A stretch of DNA of 64,000 nucleotides, taken from Sabethes cyaneus (lineage: Eukaryota; Arthropoda; Insecta; Diptera; Culicidae). Location: NCBI RefSeq assembly GCF_943734655.1, contig NC_071355.1, forward strand, positions 242,629,183 to 242,693,182, written 5' to 3'. The notes under the pieces were generated by a model that saw only the letters and a list, made by a program, of their open reading frames with translations, searched no databases and had not been told where the DNA came from. Numbering within the stretch: the stretch's first letter is position 1; each line of letters opens with the position of its first letter. Position numbers and translations under genes: made by a program. Below, piece by piece: positions 22,801 through 32,252 of the stretch.

Positions 22801-24359
22801 CAATCAGTACCTTCAAGGATGCTCACAACATGAAGGTCATGAAATTCTCTGTCTCACCTGTGGTGCGTGTTGCCGTCGAACCCAAGAACCCGGCTGATCT
22901 ACCCAAGCTGGTAGAAGGTCTTAAGCGTTTGGCCAAGTCTGATCCTATGGTGCAGTGTATTATTGAGGAATCCGGTGAGCACATCATTGCCGGTGCTGGT
23001 GAATTGCATTTGGAAATTTGCCTGAAGGATCTGGAAGAAGATCACGCATGTATACCTCTGAAGAAATCCGACCCCGTTGTGTCGTACCGTGAGACCGTGT
23101 CGGACGAATCTGACCAGATGTGTCTGTCCAAGTCGCCCAACAAGCACAACCGTCTGTTCATGAAGGCCGTCCCGATGCCGGACGGTTTACCCGAGGATAT
23201 TGACAACGGTGACGTTAACTCGCGTGACGACTTCAAGATCCGTGCCCGTTATCTGGCCGAGAAGTACGATTACGATGTAACTGAAGCCCGTAAGATCTGG
23301 TGCTTCGGCCCGGACGGTACAGGCCCGAACATCGTGGTTGACTGCACCAAGGGTGTGCAGTATCTGAACGAAATCAAGGACTCCGTCGTCGCTGGCTTCC
23401 AGTGGGCCTCGAAGGAAGGTGTCTTGGCTGAGGAGAACATGCGTGGTAAGTTTATTGGATAGATTAGAAAAATTGCCATTGTTTTCGTGATGATTTATTC
23501 TGTATCCTGAAAAATAAAATTTGAAGGATTCAATTTTTTCAAGCTCAACAGGTCTGACGCTTGTTTGAGCGTAAAGCTGTTGCGCTAAACTGTTGCACCA
23601 AACTAATCGCTGGCTTTGCTTTGTTTTCGGCAGGTGTCCGTTTCAACATCTATGACGTTACGCTGCATGCTGACGCTATTCATCGTGGTGGTGGTCAAAT
23701 CATTCCGACCGCTCGTCGTGTCCTGTACGCTTCGTACATCACCGCCGCTCCACGTATCATGGAACCGGTCTACCTGTGCGAAATCCAATGTCCGGAAGTT
23801 GCCGTCGGTGGTATCTACGGTGTGCTCAATCGTCGTCGTGGACACGTTTTCGAGGAAGCCCAGGTTGCCGGTACGCCCATGTTCGTCGTGAAAGCGTATC
23901 TGCCCGTCAACGAGTCGTTCGGCTTTACCGCTGATCTGAGGTGAGTGTTTTATAATTTGTTTTTGGAGAAAAGTAAACAGCAAATTGGCCATTAAGTTCA
24001 GCAGACTGTTTTATGATTGTTGACCCAACCAAATTTGCTAGAGAAAAATTTGTTCGAAAACTTTGTTTTTTCTTTCTGATAGAATTTACAATACCTGTCT
24101 TACAAGACAATTGCTTTTTGTTGATTTATAAAACGCCTTTCTAGAGGACAGTTTGTACAAAAATATGGTTAATTTTTATTACAGATCCAACACCGGCGGA
24201 CAGGCGTTCCCGCAGTGTGTGTTCGACCACTGGCAGATCTTCCCCGGAGATCCAGCTGACCCCAGCACCAAAGTGTACAATATCGTTCAGGATATCCGTA
24301 AGCGTAAGGGTCTGAAGGATGGTCTTCCGGATCTGACACAGTACTTGGACAAATTGTAA
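19813..24359 (+). CDS. eEF2: Elongation factor 2 (eEF2)
   Basis: Exons are 19813-19815 (ATG only), 20622-20836, 21611-23445, 23634-23940 and 24185-24359, all with GT-AG introns. They give 844 residues, the usual eEF2 length. It is the GTPase that moves tRNAs and mRNA through the ribosome. The G1 loop AHVDHGKST is at 26-34, T57 (the eEF2-kinase site) sits in RFTDTR, DSPGH at 108-112 and NKMD at 162-165. His701 in DAIHRGGGQ is the residue turned into diphthamide. The C-terminus DLTQYLDKL is typical. Coding exons are much more GC-rich than the surroundings, as expected for a highly expressed gene. The third intron (23446-23633) holds a C/D snoRNA. A second ATG-only exon (ATG at 20315-20317, donor GTAAAT) could replace the first without changing the protein. 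Confidence 0.97.
20045..20317 (+). promoter_or_regulatory. Candidate alternative first exon/promoter of eEF2
   Basis: A second pyrimidine tract (CTCTTTCTTTTTCC, from 20045) precedes an ATG at 20315-20317 that is followed immediately by GTAAAT. It would splice in frame to the 20622 acceptor exactly as the upstream ATG does. Whether it is used is not shown by the sequence. Confidence 0.4.
23483..23562 (+). ncRNA. C/D box snoRNA in eEF2 intron 3 (LSU rRNA guide)
   Basis: Box C is GTGATGA (23488-23494) and box D is CTGA (23554-23557). A likely box D' CTGA lies at 23517-23520. Directly before box D, separated by one base, stands TCAAGCTCAACAGG, which is complementary over 14 bases to the universally conserved large-subunit rRNA segment CCTGTTGAGCTTGA. 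By the rule of five, the methylated base would be the G of CCTG in that segment. The same guide and box D occur in the snoRNA at 25185-25258. The rRNA sequence is recalled, not searched. Confidence 0.85.
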
Positions 24360-24860
24360 ACAGTTTCCAATCTTAACAAAACACACACACGAATCAAACA
24401 AACTAGAGGAATGTAACCAATTCAGCTACAACAATTATTATAAATTTAATTTATAAATGTTTACAACAAATCCTAAACATTGCTAAACAACACACACGAG
24501 CACACACAATTTCAATTACCAAACCAGCAGCCAATCGACATACCTTCTGCAGTCGCTTTTCGTCAGCTTATCCAAGTGTCCCCCGAAGTTCAAACCAAAA
24601 GTCGGATCTACCATCGCTTGGCGTCGAAAAAAAGCAGCAACCAAAATAATAGATGGGCTCAACAGTTCCCATTTGAAATTCCCAAATGCAAGCAAGTTAA
24701 TGCGATCAGAAAACAATAATGGAAAAAAACAGTGATAAGAGAGAATACAGAATATGAGAAATCATGTTGACAAAGAAACGAACGGAAACGAGTGTAGTTT
24801 TACTTATTAATAGATTTTTACTTGATCGATCTTTTTTTTATTTGTTTCCTCATTACATTA
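24360..24860 (+). other. eEF2 3' untranslated region
   Basis: AT-rich sequence with CACACA runs follows the eEF2 stop codon. No canonical AATAAA is evident close to the stop. A good 3' splice site (pyrimidine run, then TTACATTAG) ends at 24861, so downstream exons may be spliced from an eEF2 read-through or belong to a separate transcript. Confidence 0.45.
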
Positions 24861-25184
24861 GTAACTGTTAAGAGACATTCATTCACACGCACTGGAGAAA
24901 AAATGCTTGCATTTTTCATTCGATTGTTTATTATTTTCCTCTAATCTTTTATTTGGGAATATAATCTATACAGATAACATTTATTTTACTTAAAACACTA
25001 CAAACAAAAGCTCAACAGACTTGTCATTTCGGATCACCAAAACCTAGAGCACCTTGAATGAAAGAACAATTGTCGTCCGGAGTCTTTGGCAGCGAGTTCC
25101 AACCAGGAGGAGGAGAAGCAGCAAGCCAGGCAGCGTAGCGAGGTAAATATTGACCTTTGTTTGGCATTTCGTTTATTTCTCTAA

Positions 25185-25258
25185 CATATATGATGATTCA
25201 CAAAAAATATGAATAGATGATTAGACTAACACATTCAAGCTCAACAGGTCTGAAAGTG
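25185..25258 (+). ncRNA. C/D box snoRNA, host intron 1 (LSU rRNA guide)
   Basis: Box C ATGATGA is at 25190-25196, an internal C'-like AGATGAT near 25215, and box D CTGA at 25250-25253. The guide before box D is the same TCAAGCTCAACAGG as in the eEF2 intron snoRNA, so it targets the same large-subunit rRNA position. Outside the guide and boxes the two RNAs differ, which is the pattern of old paralogues. Confidence 0.85.
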
Positions 25259-25436
25259 AAACTAACAGCAGCTCTTCAAATGGTTCCTCTCTAGACTTTA
25301 TAATAACGGAATTTTATTTTTATTTTTCACAGTTCATATCGATGGGTCAGCACTAAGGAACGGATTATTTGTTACAGGTAAATATCAGACTATACTACTG
25401 GAAAGTTTTTTTTTTATTTAGACTGCTTGCATTCGG

Positions 25437-25526
25437 TCATTGAATGATGCTAAGAAATCATGGACCTGTTCTGATAACCCATGAGTCGAAAAACCGATTA
25501 TATCTGACACCTCTTCTGACAATGAC
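25437..25526 (+). ncRNA. C/D box snoRNA, host intron 2 (18S guide)
   Basis: A perfect terminal stem GTCATTG (25437-25443) / CAATGAC (25520-25526) encloses a box C-like ATGATGC and box D CTGA (25516-25519). Box D' CTGA at 25472-25475 is preceded by ATCATGGACCTGTT, which pairs over 14 bases (two G-U) with the conserved 18S segment AACAGGTCTGTGAT. The predicted methylation is on the G of AACAG. Before box D, ACACCTCTT gives a weaker possible large-subunit match. Confidence 0.85.
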
Positions 25527-25690
25527 TGAACGGCTGCTTAAAATACGTAATTTTAGACGAAGTTAGAAATAAACTGATCACAACTTATACTTTATTTTAC
25601 AGGTCCTAGGCCACGACTTCATTGGTTTAAATTACTGCTGCCTAAAGGTAAGTGTAAGCGACCAAGCTAGCAATTCCGATACGAATCCCA

Positions 25691-25781
25691 AATTGAATGA
25701 TGCTAAATAATCATGGACCTGTTCTGAAAACCATACATGAGTTGAAAAACGATTAAATTTCTGACACCTCTTCTGACAACA
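25691..25781 (+). ncRNA. C/D box snoRNA, host intron 3 (18S guide)
   Basis: This is a close paralogue of the intron 2 snoRNA. It has the same box C-like ATGATGC (around 25697), the same D' guide ATCATGGACCTGTT before CTGA (25724-25727), and the same ACACCTCTT before box D CTGA (25773-25776). The terminal stem is shorter (TTG/CAA). Confidence 0.85.
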
Positions 25782-25962
25782 CCGTCTGTTTGACAACTTG
25801 TGCTGGAAACCAGAACGACTTCAGTTATTTTCGGTATGTTAATTCGAGTTTCTTTTTCGGATTTCTGTTGTTGCAGGCGCGGACCTAATCAGCTGGATTG
25901 ACTCAATCTCCGCTGCTGTTTTAAAGGTAATTATTATCACCTTTTGCGATTGTTTATTTTAA

Positions 25963-26037
25963 TTTTTTGTGATGAAATATATATTCACGGACCTGTTCGC
26001 ATTAACCGTGACCGATTTGAATTATTCTGATTTGTTT
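25963..26037 (+). ncRNA. C/D box snoRNA, host intron 4 (18S guide)
   Basis: Box C GTGATGA is at 25969-25975 and box D CTGA at 26027-26030. An internal guide TCACGGACCTGTT pairs with the same 18S segment as the intron 2 and 3 snoRNAs (13 bases, one G-U). Its D' box is degenerate (CGCA). The rest of the RNA differs from the other two. Confidence 0.75.
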
Positions 26038-26759
26038 GGCTGAATAAAAACTGCCTCTTTCGTCTATTAAATCATTTCACTAACGTGTTCTTTTTTATTT
26101 GATCTCTTTCCAGGGGTTGCCTTCGCTGTATGTCTGTCGATATGACGAACTTTCTGATTTTATACAGCAAACGACGTCGCAACCAAGACAGATAAAGCTG
26201 CGATCCTGTATACTCCGTCAGTCTCTTCCTGTCGAGAACATAGGCTTGAGGCTAACTGGGAAACCTTCGGGCGTTAATCCAAAAAATAATTTTAAAATTT
26301 TTATTCCATGAAGCATGCATTTATGAATTTATGAAAAATGTTTGGCTCCATACCCTGTGGTCCAAACTTACAGAATATAAAACTGATTCTCAGTCGTTAC
26401 AGGTAGGTATTTTTCAGGTATTAACAGACTGCTAACAGTTAGGACTAGTAGTTTTACGAAAAAAAAGTACAATAAAAACAAACTAAAAAGAAGAGAAGTT
26501 TTTAATGTTATTAATGCTCTGTATCACTGCTCAATAATTTAAGGCCCTATGTCAGAGGATCATGGTATCGGTACGTTCCAAATTACATGAGTTTGGTCAG
26601 CGATAGCTCTGCCTAACCTAATCGAGCTGCGAATTCTACGGTTCATTTGATGCGTCATGCGGGTCATGCGTCGAACAAGCAACTATTTGGCAGACGACTT
26701 TTCCTCTGTTTCGGCTGAAATGTGTCATCATTTCAATGCAAGTACGAAATCATTCCTAA

Positions 26760-28110
26760 CCAAAACCACTATATGCCTGTAGACTTCAAGGCAGCGTATG
26801 ATTCAGCGAAGCGAAATTATTTATGCGGGTTATCAGGGGCCCTATTCTGAAAGTCGCCCCACCTAAATTTTGTGGATGAGAGCTCAATTTTCGATTCTGA
26901 GAATCACCCAGGTGACTCCTTATCTTATCTTATCTGGGTGACTGTAAAAATCAAATGGGGCCTGTCAGATGAGGTGAGGGTGACTGTGAGAATAGGGCCC
27001 CAGGTTTATTGAGAAGGGACTTTGGCGTAGTTAAGAAATATCCCTGTAGGAGGCGCCTTCCAAAAAAATTTACAAAACCGATTGCACAGGGTTTTGTAGG
27101 GAATTTCCCGGCGGGCTTCATGGGGGCCTACGCAACTACGGGCCAGACGTTTTGTTTACCATCCGACAGATCTTTACGGAATGACGGGAGTAAACGTGCT
27201 CAGGCATCACAACTTTATTGATTTTGAAGCAGCGTACGATACAATCGATCCAGATCGGCTATGGCAGATAATCCACGAACACGGATTTCCGGATAAACTG
27301 ACGCGACTGATCAGGACTATATTGGATCGAGTGACGTGTTTCGTACAGATCTCGGGGACACTTTCGAGTCCCCTTGAGACGCGACGAGTATTGAGGCAAG
27401 GTGGCAGCTTATCTTGCATGCTATTTAACATCTATCTTGAGGGGATGATCTGACGAAAGCGAGGTTTAGGAGGTTTGGGCTAAAAATAAATGCGTCGAAG
27501 ACCAAATACATGAAAGAAAGAGGCTCAAAGGAAACACGTAAAGGCCTCCCACGACGGTAGCTGTTGACGGAAGATCCAGCGGGAAATCGGACCTACTTTG
27601 TTCTTCGCAAAACGCTACGATCAGGAAGCATACGCCGCCGTACGAAGAACAGTAGTTCTTTATCGACTTCTAGCCGTGACACTGCTCATGGATGCTATAA
27701 GCGCCCTTGCCGTGTTCGAGCGGAAGGTACTGTGGACGATATTTGGCGGAGTACAAACTAGAAGCGGGGAGTGGTGGAGACATATGAATCGAGCTACAGG
27801 TACTGTTTAGAGAGATTCCCATCGTGCATCTGGCGAAAGTCAGTACTCTATGATGGGTCAGACACAGCGTAAAGATGCCGAACGAGAGTGCGACGAAAAT
27901 AGTTCTCTTCAGCGACTGCACCAGCACCAGGAACAGGGAGGCTCAACGTGCAAGGTGGCCAGGTCAAAGGTATTTGCGACTTCTGAGATGACTGGGAAAT
28001 TGGCTACGAGTGGCCCAAGTTGACTGCTTCAAACAGTATGAACCGGAGTGGTTCATACACTAAATTTTGGCGTAGGACTACGTCTTACGGCGAGGTTTGG
28101 AATAGGGTGT
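26760..28110 (+). mobile_element. Decayed RTE-like retrotransposon
   Basis: Plus-strand pieces of an RTE reverse transcriptase appear in several frames: VDFKAAYDS near 26780, then FIDFEAAYDTIDPDRLWQII (27214-27273) and LRQGGSLSCMLFNI (to about 27440). A C-terminal FERKVLWTIFGGVQ follows near 27717. The FADD catalytic block is missing (deleted near 27450). The element is interrupted by the small inverted-repeat element at 26837-27000. Confidence 0.75.
26837..27000. mobile_element. 164-bp inverted-repeat miniature element, CAG target duplication
   Basis: Both ends begin GGGCCCTATTCT and stay similar inward for about 27 bases (AGTCRCCC). The 3-base duplication CAG flanks it (26834-26836, 27001-27003). 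It sits within the RTE remnant, so it is younger than that insertion. Confidence 0.75.
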
Positions 28111-28204
28111 CATTCCGAAAAATTCGAGCGTCACTAAAAATGATAGGTAAATAGGATTGGTTGCAAAAGACGTTATCATAGTTTTAACGTATTTTTAGAA
28201 AAAA

Positions 28205-28590
28205 AGTAACAAAATCTCTCCGTCCCAAGAGGTCGACGATTCTTTACGACGATTAAACCTAGACCAATTTGATATCTGTGCTTGGAAAGTATGCCACAAA
28301 GAGTGACAAATTCTCCTCGTCCCAACAAAATTCCTTGCGAACGGGATTAAACCTAGTCCAATTTGATATCTGTGTTTGGGAAGTACGTCAGAGTGCCAAA
28401 CCAGCCCTCTTCTTCAATCGGTGTTATCGTTTAAACATTAAAACTAGTCTAATTTGACGTCCTGAACGTAAACAACTTTATTGAAGTGTAAAACCACCTT
28501 TTCATTCAATTGATCTCACCGTTAAACATTAAACCTAATCCAATTTGATGTCCTGAAAGTGAAACTTCATAGAAAAGTGAGCGGCCACCG
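28205..28590 (+). repeat. Degenerate tandem repeat, four units of about 92 bp
   Basis: A core resembling ATTAAACCTAGTCCAATTTG recurs at 28252, 28346, 28437 and 28528, with spacings of 94, 91 and 91 bases. The flanking halves of the units are also similar. No coding frame runs through the array. Confidence 0.75.
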
Positions 28591-28669
28591 TTTCCTTTTG
28601 CACGCAGAAAAATGAACAATGAATTCTCAAACTGCAGTCTGTCTCAACAAATACTGCATGTAGCATGAT

Positions 28670-28790
28670 GTACATGAAGAATCGTATTATTACATGCGTG
28701 GATACATGCTACTATCCCTACAAACAGACTTACGTAGTCCTGCGTCACCTATGCGGTCGTGTCTTATACACAACCCCTCCGATTTTCTTT
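28670..28790 (-). repeat. Interspersed repeat fragment (inverted copy of 11044-11170)
   Basis: The reverse complement matches the repeat at 11044-11170, including the GTCCTGCGTCACC and CGGTCGTGTC blocks. Confidence 0.6.
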
Positions 28791-29255
28791 TCGGTTTTTG
28801 AATTTCAATGGGAAAAATTTCCCCTAGGCACCCCCTCTAGCTACGCCAATAGGAAGGGATCGGTTTTTCCATCGTAAAAAAAAATCTTCATTACTCTAGC
28901 AAAGTCAAACGTGTGTTCAGTTTGAGATTCGTCGGGAGTAAAGAATAAAGCTGGTAACATTAGGAGGGGTTATTTGAGGTGAGGTGCAGGCGCGCAGAGA
29001 AGCGCCATCATTACAGTCACATGCTGCAAGATCTTGTGGCATTGACATCTTCAATTTTAACCGTAGACTAGTGGAAAAGAAGTTGCAAGAAATGGACTCA
29101 CCCTAGGGCCTTATTTGTTGGATCGTGATGATGTTTCATGTTATCAATTTCCCGAGCATCTCAGAAGTACTAGGTCGCTTTGGATACACCGCTCTGATGT
29201 CCAGTATCCTTACGACCGGGCCGACTTACCCACTTTCGGCAGATATATGCTGGGA

Positions 29256-29465
29256 GGCCGCCCAGTTAGCTTCGAAGTACGACGCTGGTCTAACAAGCCA
29301 GTCGTCTTATGTTCGAATCTCGGCTAGGCGGTGCTTGCTAGTTAGAGTCAGTAGGATTGTTGCACTGGCCCCGTAATTTTCCTGTACTCTAACAGTCGGC
29401 TGCGAAGTCTGTCGATAAAGAAGGGTAATGTCTAAAGACGGTATAAACCCATGGGTTTGCTTTTT
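29256..29465 (+). mobile_element. tRNA-derived SINE
   Basis: The head is tRNA-like, with GCCCAGTTAGCTTCGAAG as the A-box region and GTTCGAATC as a perfect B box. The body contains CTAACAGTCGGCTGCGAAG and the 3' end is GGGTTTGC. RNA polymerase III A and B boxes of this type drive SINE transcription. An inverted second copy lies 117 bases downstream. Confidence 0.75.
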
Positions 29466-29581
29466 ATGATGGGATACTCTCCAGGCAGTGCCTGTAGCTC
29501 GTGATGTGAGTTTTGTGGATATCGATATTGTCAGTTTCGTACGGCGGCGTGCATGCTTTTTGATCTTAGCGTTTTGGGAAG

Positions 29582-29750
29582 AGCAAAAAAGCAAAGCCAT
29601 GGACATAAACGTCTTTCTAAGACTTGACCCTTCTTTATCGACAGACTTCACGGCCGGCTGTTAGAGTACAAGACGCCTAGCCGAGATTCGAACAGACGAC
29701 TGGCTTGTTAGAGCAGTATCGTGCTTCCAAGCTAACTGGGCGGTTAGCAG
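29582..29750 (-). mobile_element. tRNA-derived SINE, inverted copy
   Basis: On the minus strand, the head GCCCAGTTAGCTTGGAAGC and B box GTTCGAATC are followed by AACAGCCGGCCGTGAAG and a TTTGC-containing end. It is shorter in the middle than the 29256 copy. It abuts the RTE remnant to the right. Confidence 0.7.
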
Positions 29751-31150
29751 CAAATAAGGTCCAATTTACAGCTTGAATGCGTCGCTGAATCTTCTTACTA
29801 GTGTTGTCTGCGGTCCCCAGCGATCCCAAATACACGAACTTATCCAGCACTTTTAGCTCGTCGCCGCCAATGATGGGAGGGGCGCGTTCGTTTTCTTTGA
29901 GCCTCCACCGCTTTTTCATGTATTTATGGTCTTCGACGCGCTTATGGCGATGTCGATAAACATGTAGGATAGCTCATCACCTTGTCCAAAACGTCGTCGT
30001 GTCTCGAAGGGGTTCGAGTGTCCCCGAGATGCACGAAACACATCACTCAATTCAATGTAGATCTGATCAGTCGCGTCAGTTTGCCAGGGAGGCCGTGTTT
30101 GGGCATTATCTGCCATTGCTAGTCTTGATCGACTGTATCGTATGCTGCTTTGAAATCAATAAAGATGGACATTTCTGCAAGATCTGTCGAATGGTAAAAA
30201 TTTGGTTCGCAATTGCGCGAGCCCCTATAAAGTCCGCCTGATAATGCTCTACGAAACCTTGTGCCATCGGTGGCAGACGGCGTAACAGGAGCTGGAAGAG
30301 TACCTTGTAGGTGATGTTTACCAGCGTTACGCCGCGATAGTTTAAGCAGTCGAGCAGATCACCCTTTTTAAAGATGGGACAAACCACACCTTCCATCCAT
30401 TCCTCTGGTAGCTTTTCCTCCTTTCAAATCTTGGAAATGTAGTATAGAGCCGTTGTTAGTGTTTCTCGGCCATGTTTATAAGGCTCTGCCGGTTGACGGT
30501 CCTTACCCGCGGGTTTGCTGGTATTCAGTAACCCGATTTCTCGTTTGACTTTTTGGAGATCAGTTGCTTGGACATTACTATTTTTCATGCACACTCCTAG
30601 GGTAATTTTTGGTCCACCCCCTTCTGCAACTGAGCTGTTCTCGAGGTTCTAAAGTGTTCATCGACTAAACTACTACAACCACCTGTCGACGACCTCGCGT
30701 TCGTTTGTGATTAGATTCCCTCTTTGGTCCGTATACATGTCGGGTTTCAATGTGTAGCCCTTGCGCGTGTCATTAGCTCGAAATAGTTGCTCAAATTCTT
30801 CACAATCTCTGTCCTCCATTTGACGCTTTTACTTCTCAGGATCGTGGCCAACTGGTTCTTTGTTCGTCGCTATTTGGCCAAGTTCTCCCTAGTGGCAATG
30901 CTCAGATGATTTTTTTCTTCTCCACCGCTTGTTGGCATTCCCCATCAAACCAATCATTTTGTATACTCCGGGGCTCGTCACCTAGTACCGTCTATTCTGT
31001 CCCAACCGTCTTCGAGGTTTGAAGCACCTAACTTCTCGGAAGATGGTAAATGCCTCATCCAGTATTCGCGCATAGTTTTCGGCAGATTGTGGGTTCACTA
31101 GCTGCCTAATGTTCAACCAAGGACGGCTTTGGCGTGTCTGATATATGGTT
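29751..31150 (-). mobile_element. Decayed RTE-like retrotransposon
   Basis: Minus-strand frames give RT pieces. GVVCPIFKKGDLLDCLNYRG and QILQKC lie at 30106-30396, an RT finger/palm remnant at 29916-30116, and KVLDKFVYLGSLGTADN at 29677-29919. Linker-type sequence extends up to about 31150. Many stops and shifts are present. Confidence 0.7.
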
Positions 31151-32252
31151 GACAGTTATGAGCGCTCATATATTGCTACTAGGTGTTGGTCACAGTCAAT
31201 ATTCGCACCCCGTAGGGAACGCATGTTGTAGATTTCCTCCGCCGCTGCAAGTTCCTGGCTGTGATATGATACTCTGCGAAGCCTTTGCTACCGATGCCGC
31301 TCTTCGGATCATCACCTCAAGAGTGATGTTCGTCTGCAAACCCTCAGCATCTCGAAGGGACTCGATAGTATCCCAGTGATGTGCCACAAAACACCACTCC
31401 ATCCAGTAGAGCTCTGAACAGCAGTGGTTTTCGGGGGCCGTTCCCTGTTTCACCAAATGTACACTTAAACGACAGATCGTCGATAAATTCCGAGAATTCA
31501 ACTTGTAGACTCACTGTTCGTGTATAGACTTCAAGGCGATGTACGATTCTTACGATATTACGATAAGTGGTTTGAAGTAGGGTGAGAGCGACGTGTCGGG
31601 CTGTCAATCAAATTTGCTATTGCAACATTGCATTGGAAAGTGCTGATTGAAGTGTCGGTATGCAGAAATCTCACATGCTGTTGGGGCTTAAGCAGAGTTC
31701 GCGGATGGCAGGAATATCATCGGTGTTATACACGCATCTTAACAAGCAGTTTAGCAAGAATTTGTCGCATGACGGAGCGGATATTAACACGCCAACACGC
31801 CTGACTACAGAGGTCACGTGGTAAGGAGCGACTAGCAAGGCAACATTCAGTAGAGAATCCACTAGAGGCCGACGACTACAAAACGCGCACTCGTTGGATG
31901 TGCGTTTTTGACGAGAATGCTAGAACAACGGGCTTTAGAACCGATTGGAAGATAGCAGCTCAAGATCGACAAATGGTCGGTGTTAAATCAGACTGGGCCA
32001 AGTCGCAAAATTCAATCTTCGTACGTGTGTGATAGTGTGTATGTGCATGTAGACGAAGCAATCCAGCACCCTAATGACCAATTTCGGATTAATTCAGTCA
32101 ACATTTAGGCACCTGCATACTGTTTAACAATTTTGAATATTTTCGACTTGCACATTACAGTGATTTTTTCTTTACAGAGATTTTTAAATTTAATTTCATT
32201 TACCTCTTAGTACGAATCTGATGCCATCTAAATGCCATTTACCATTAAAGTC
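31151..32252. other. Intergenic, unclassified repeat-like sequence
   Basis: The open frames here are short and show no family resemblance. The left part could be the start of the RTE element at 29751-31150. The right end is the 3' untranslated region of STOML2. Confidence 0.35.

Larger units (their letters stand above)
24980..26480 (+). ncRNA. Non-coding snoRNA host gene (UHG type)
   Basis: A chain of short exons without a shared reading frame is delimited by good splice sites: an exon ending at 25142, then 25333-25377 (45 bases), 25603-25647 (45), 25877-25926 (50) and a last exon from 26114. Donors are GTAAAT, GTAAAT, GTAAGT and GTAATT, and the acceptors all have pyrimidine runs. Each of the four introns (25143-25332, 25378-25602, 25648-25876, 25927-26113) contains one C/D box snoRNA. 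That is the layout of UHG-type host genes, in which the introns are the product and the exons are discarded. An AATAAA at about 26471 may be the poly(A) signal. The 5' end is not determined. It starts only about 0.6 kb after the eEF2 stop, in the same direction, and could be an alternative extension of eEF2 transcripts. Confidence 0.8.

Noticed and set aside
21330..22826. Long antisense frames across eEF2 (up to 242 residues)
   Set aside because: Shadow frames produced by GC-rich third codon positions of the eEF2 gene. No family resemblance.
23941..24184. Possible C/D snoRNA in eEF2 intron 4
   Set aside because: The box C candidate (ATGATTG) is poor, and there is no terminal stem or guide matching conserved rRNA.
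26330..26400. Possible H/ACA hairpin with an ACA near 26365
   Set aside because: Only one short hairpin could be drawn; the H box and 5' hairpin are not convincing.
29256..29330. Possible tRNA gene (A and B boxes present)
   Set aside because: The cloverleaf is not complete and the sequence continues into a repeated body with a TTTGC tail shared by other copies, so it is a SINE head.
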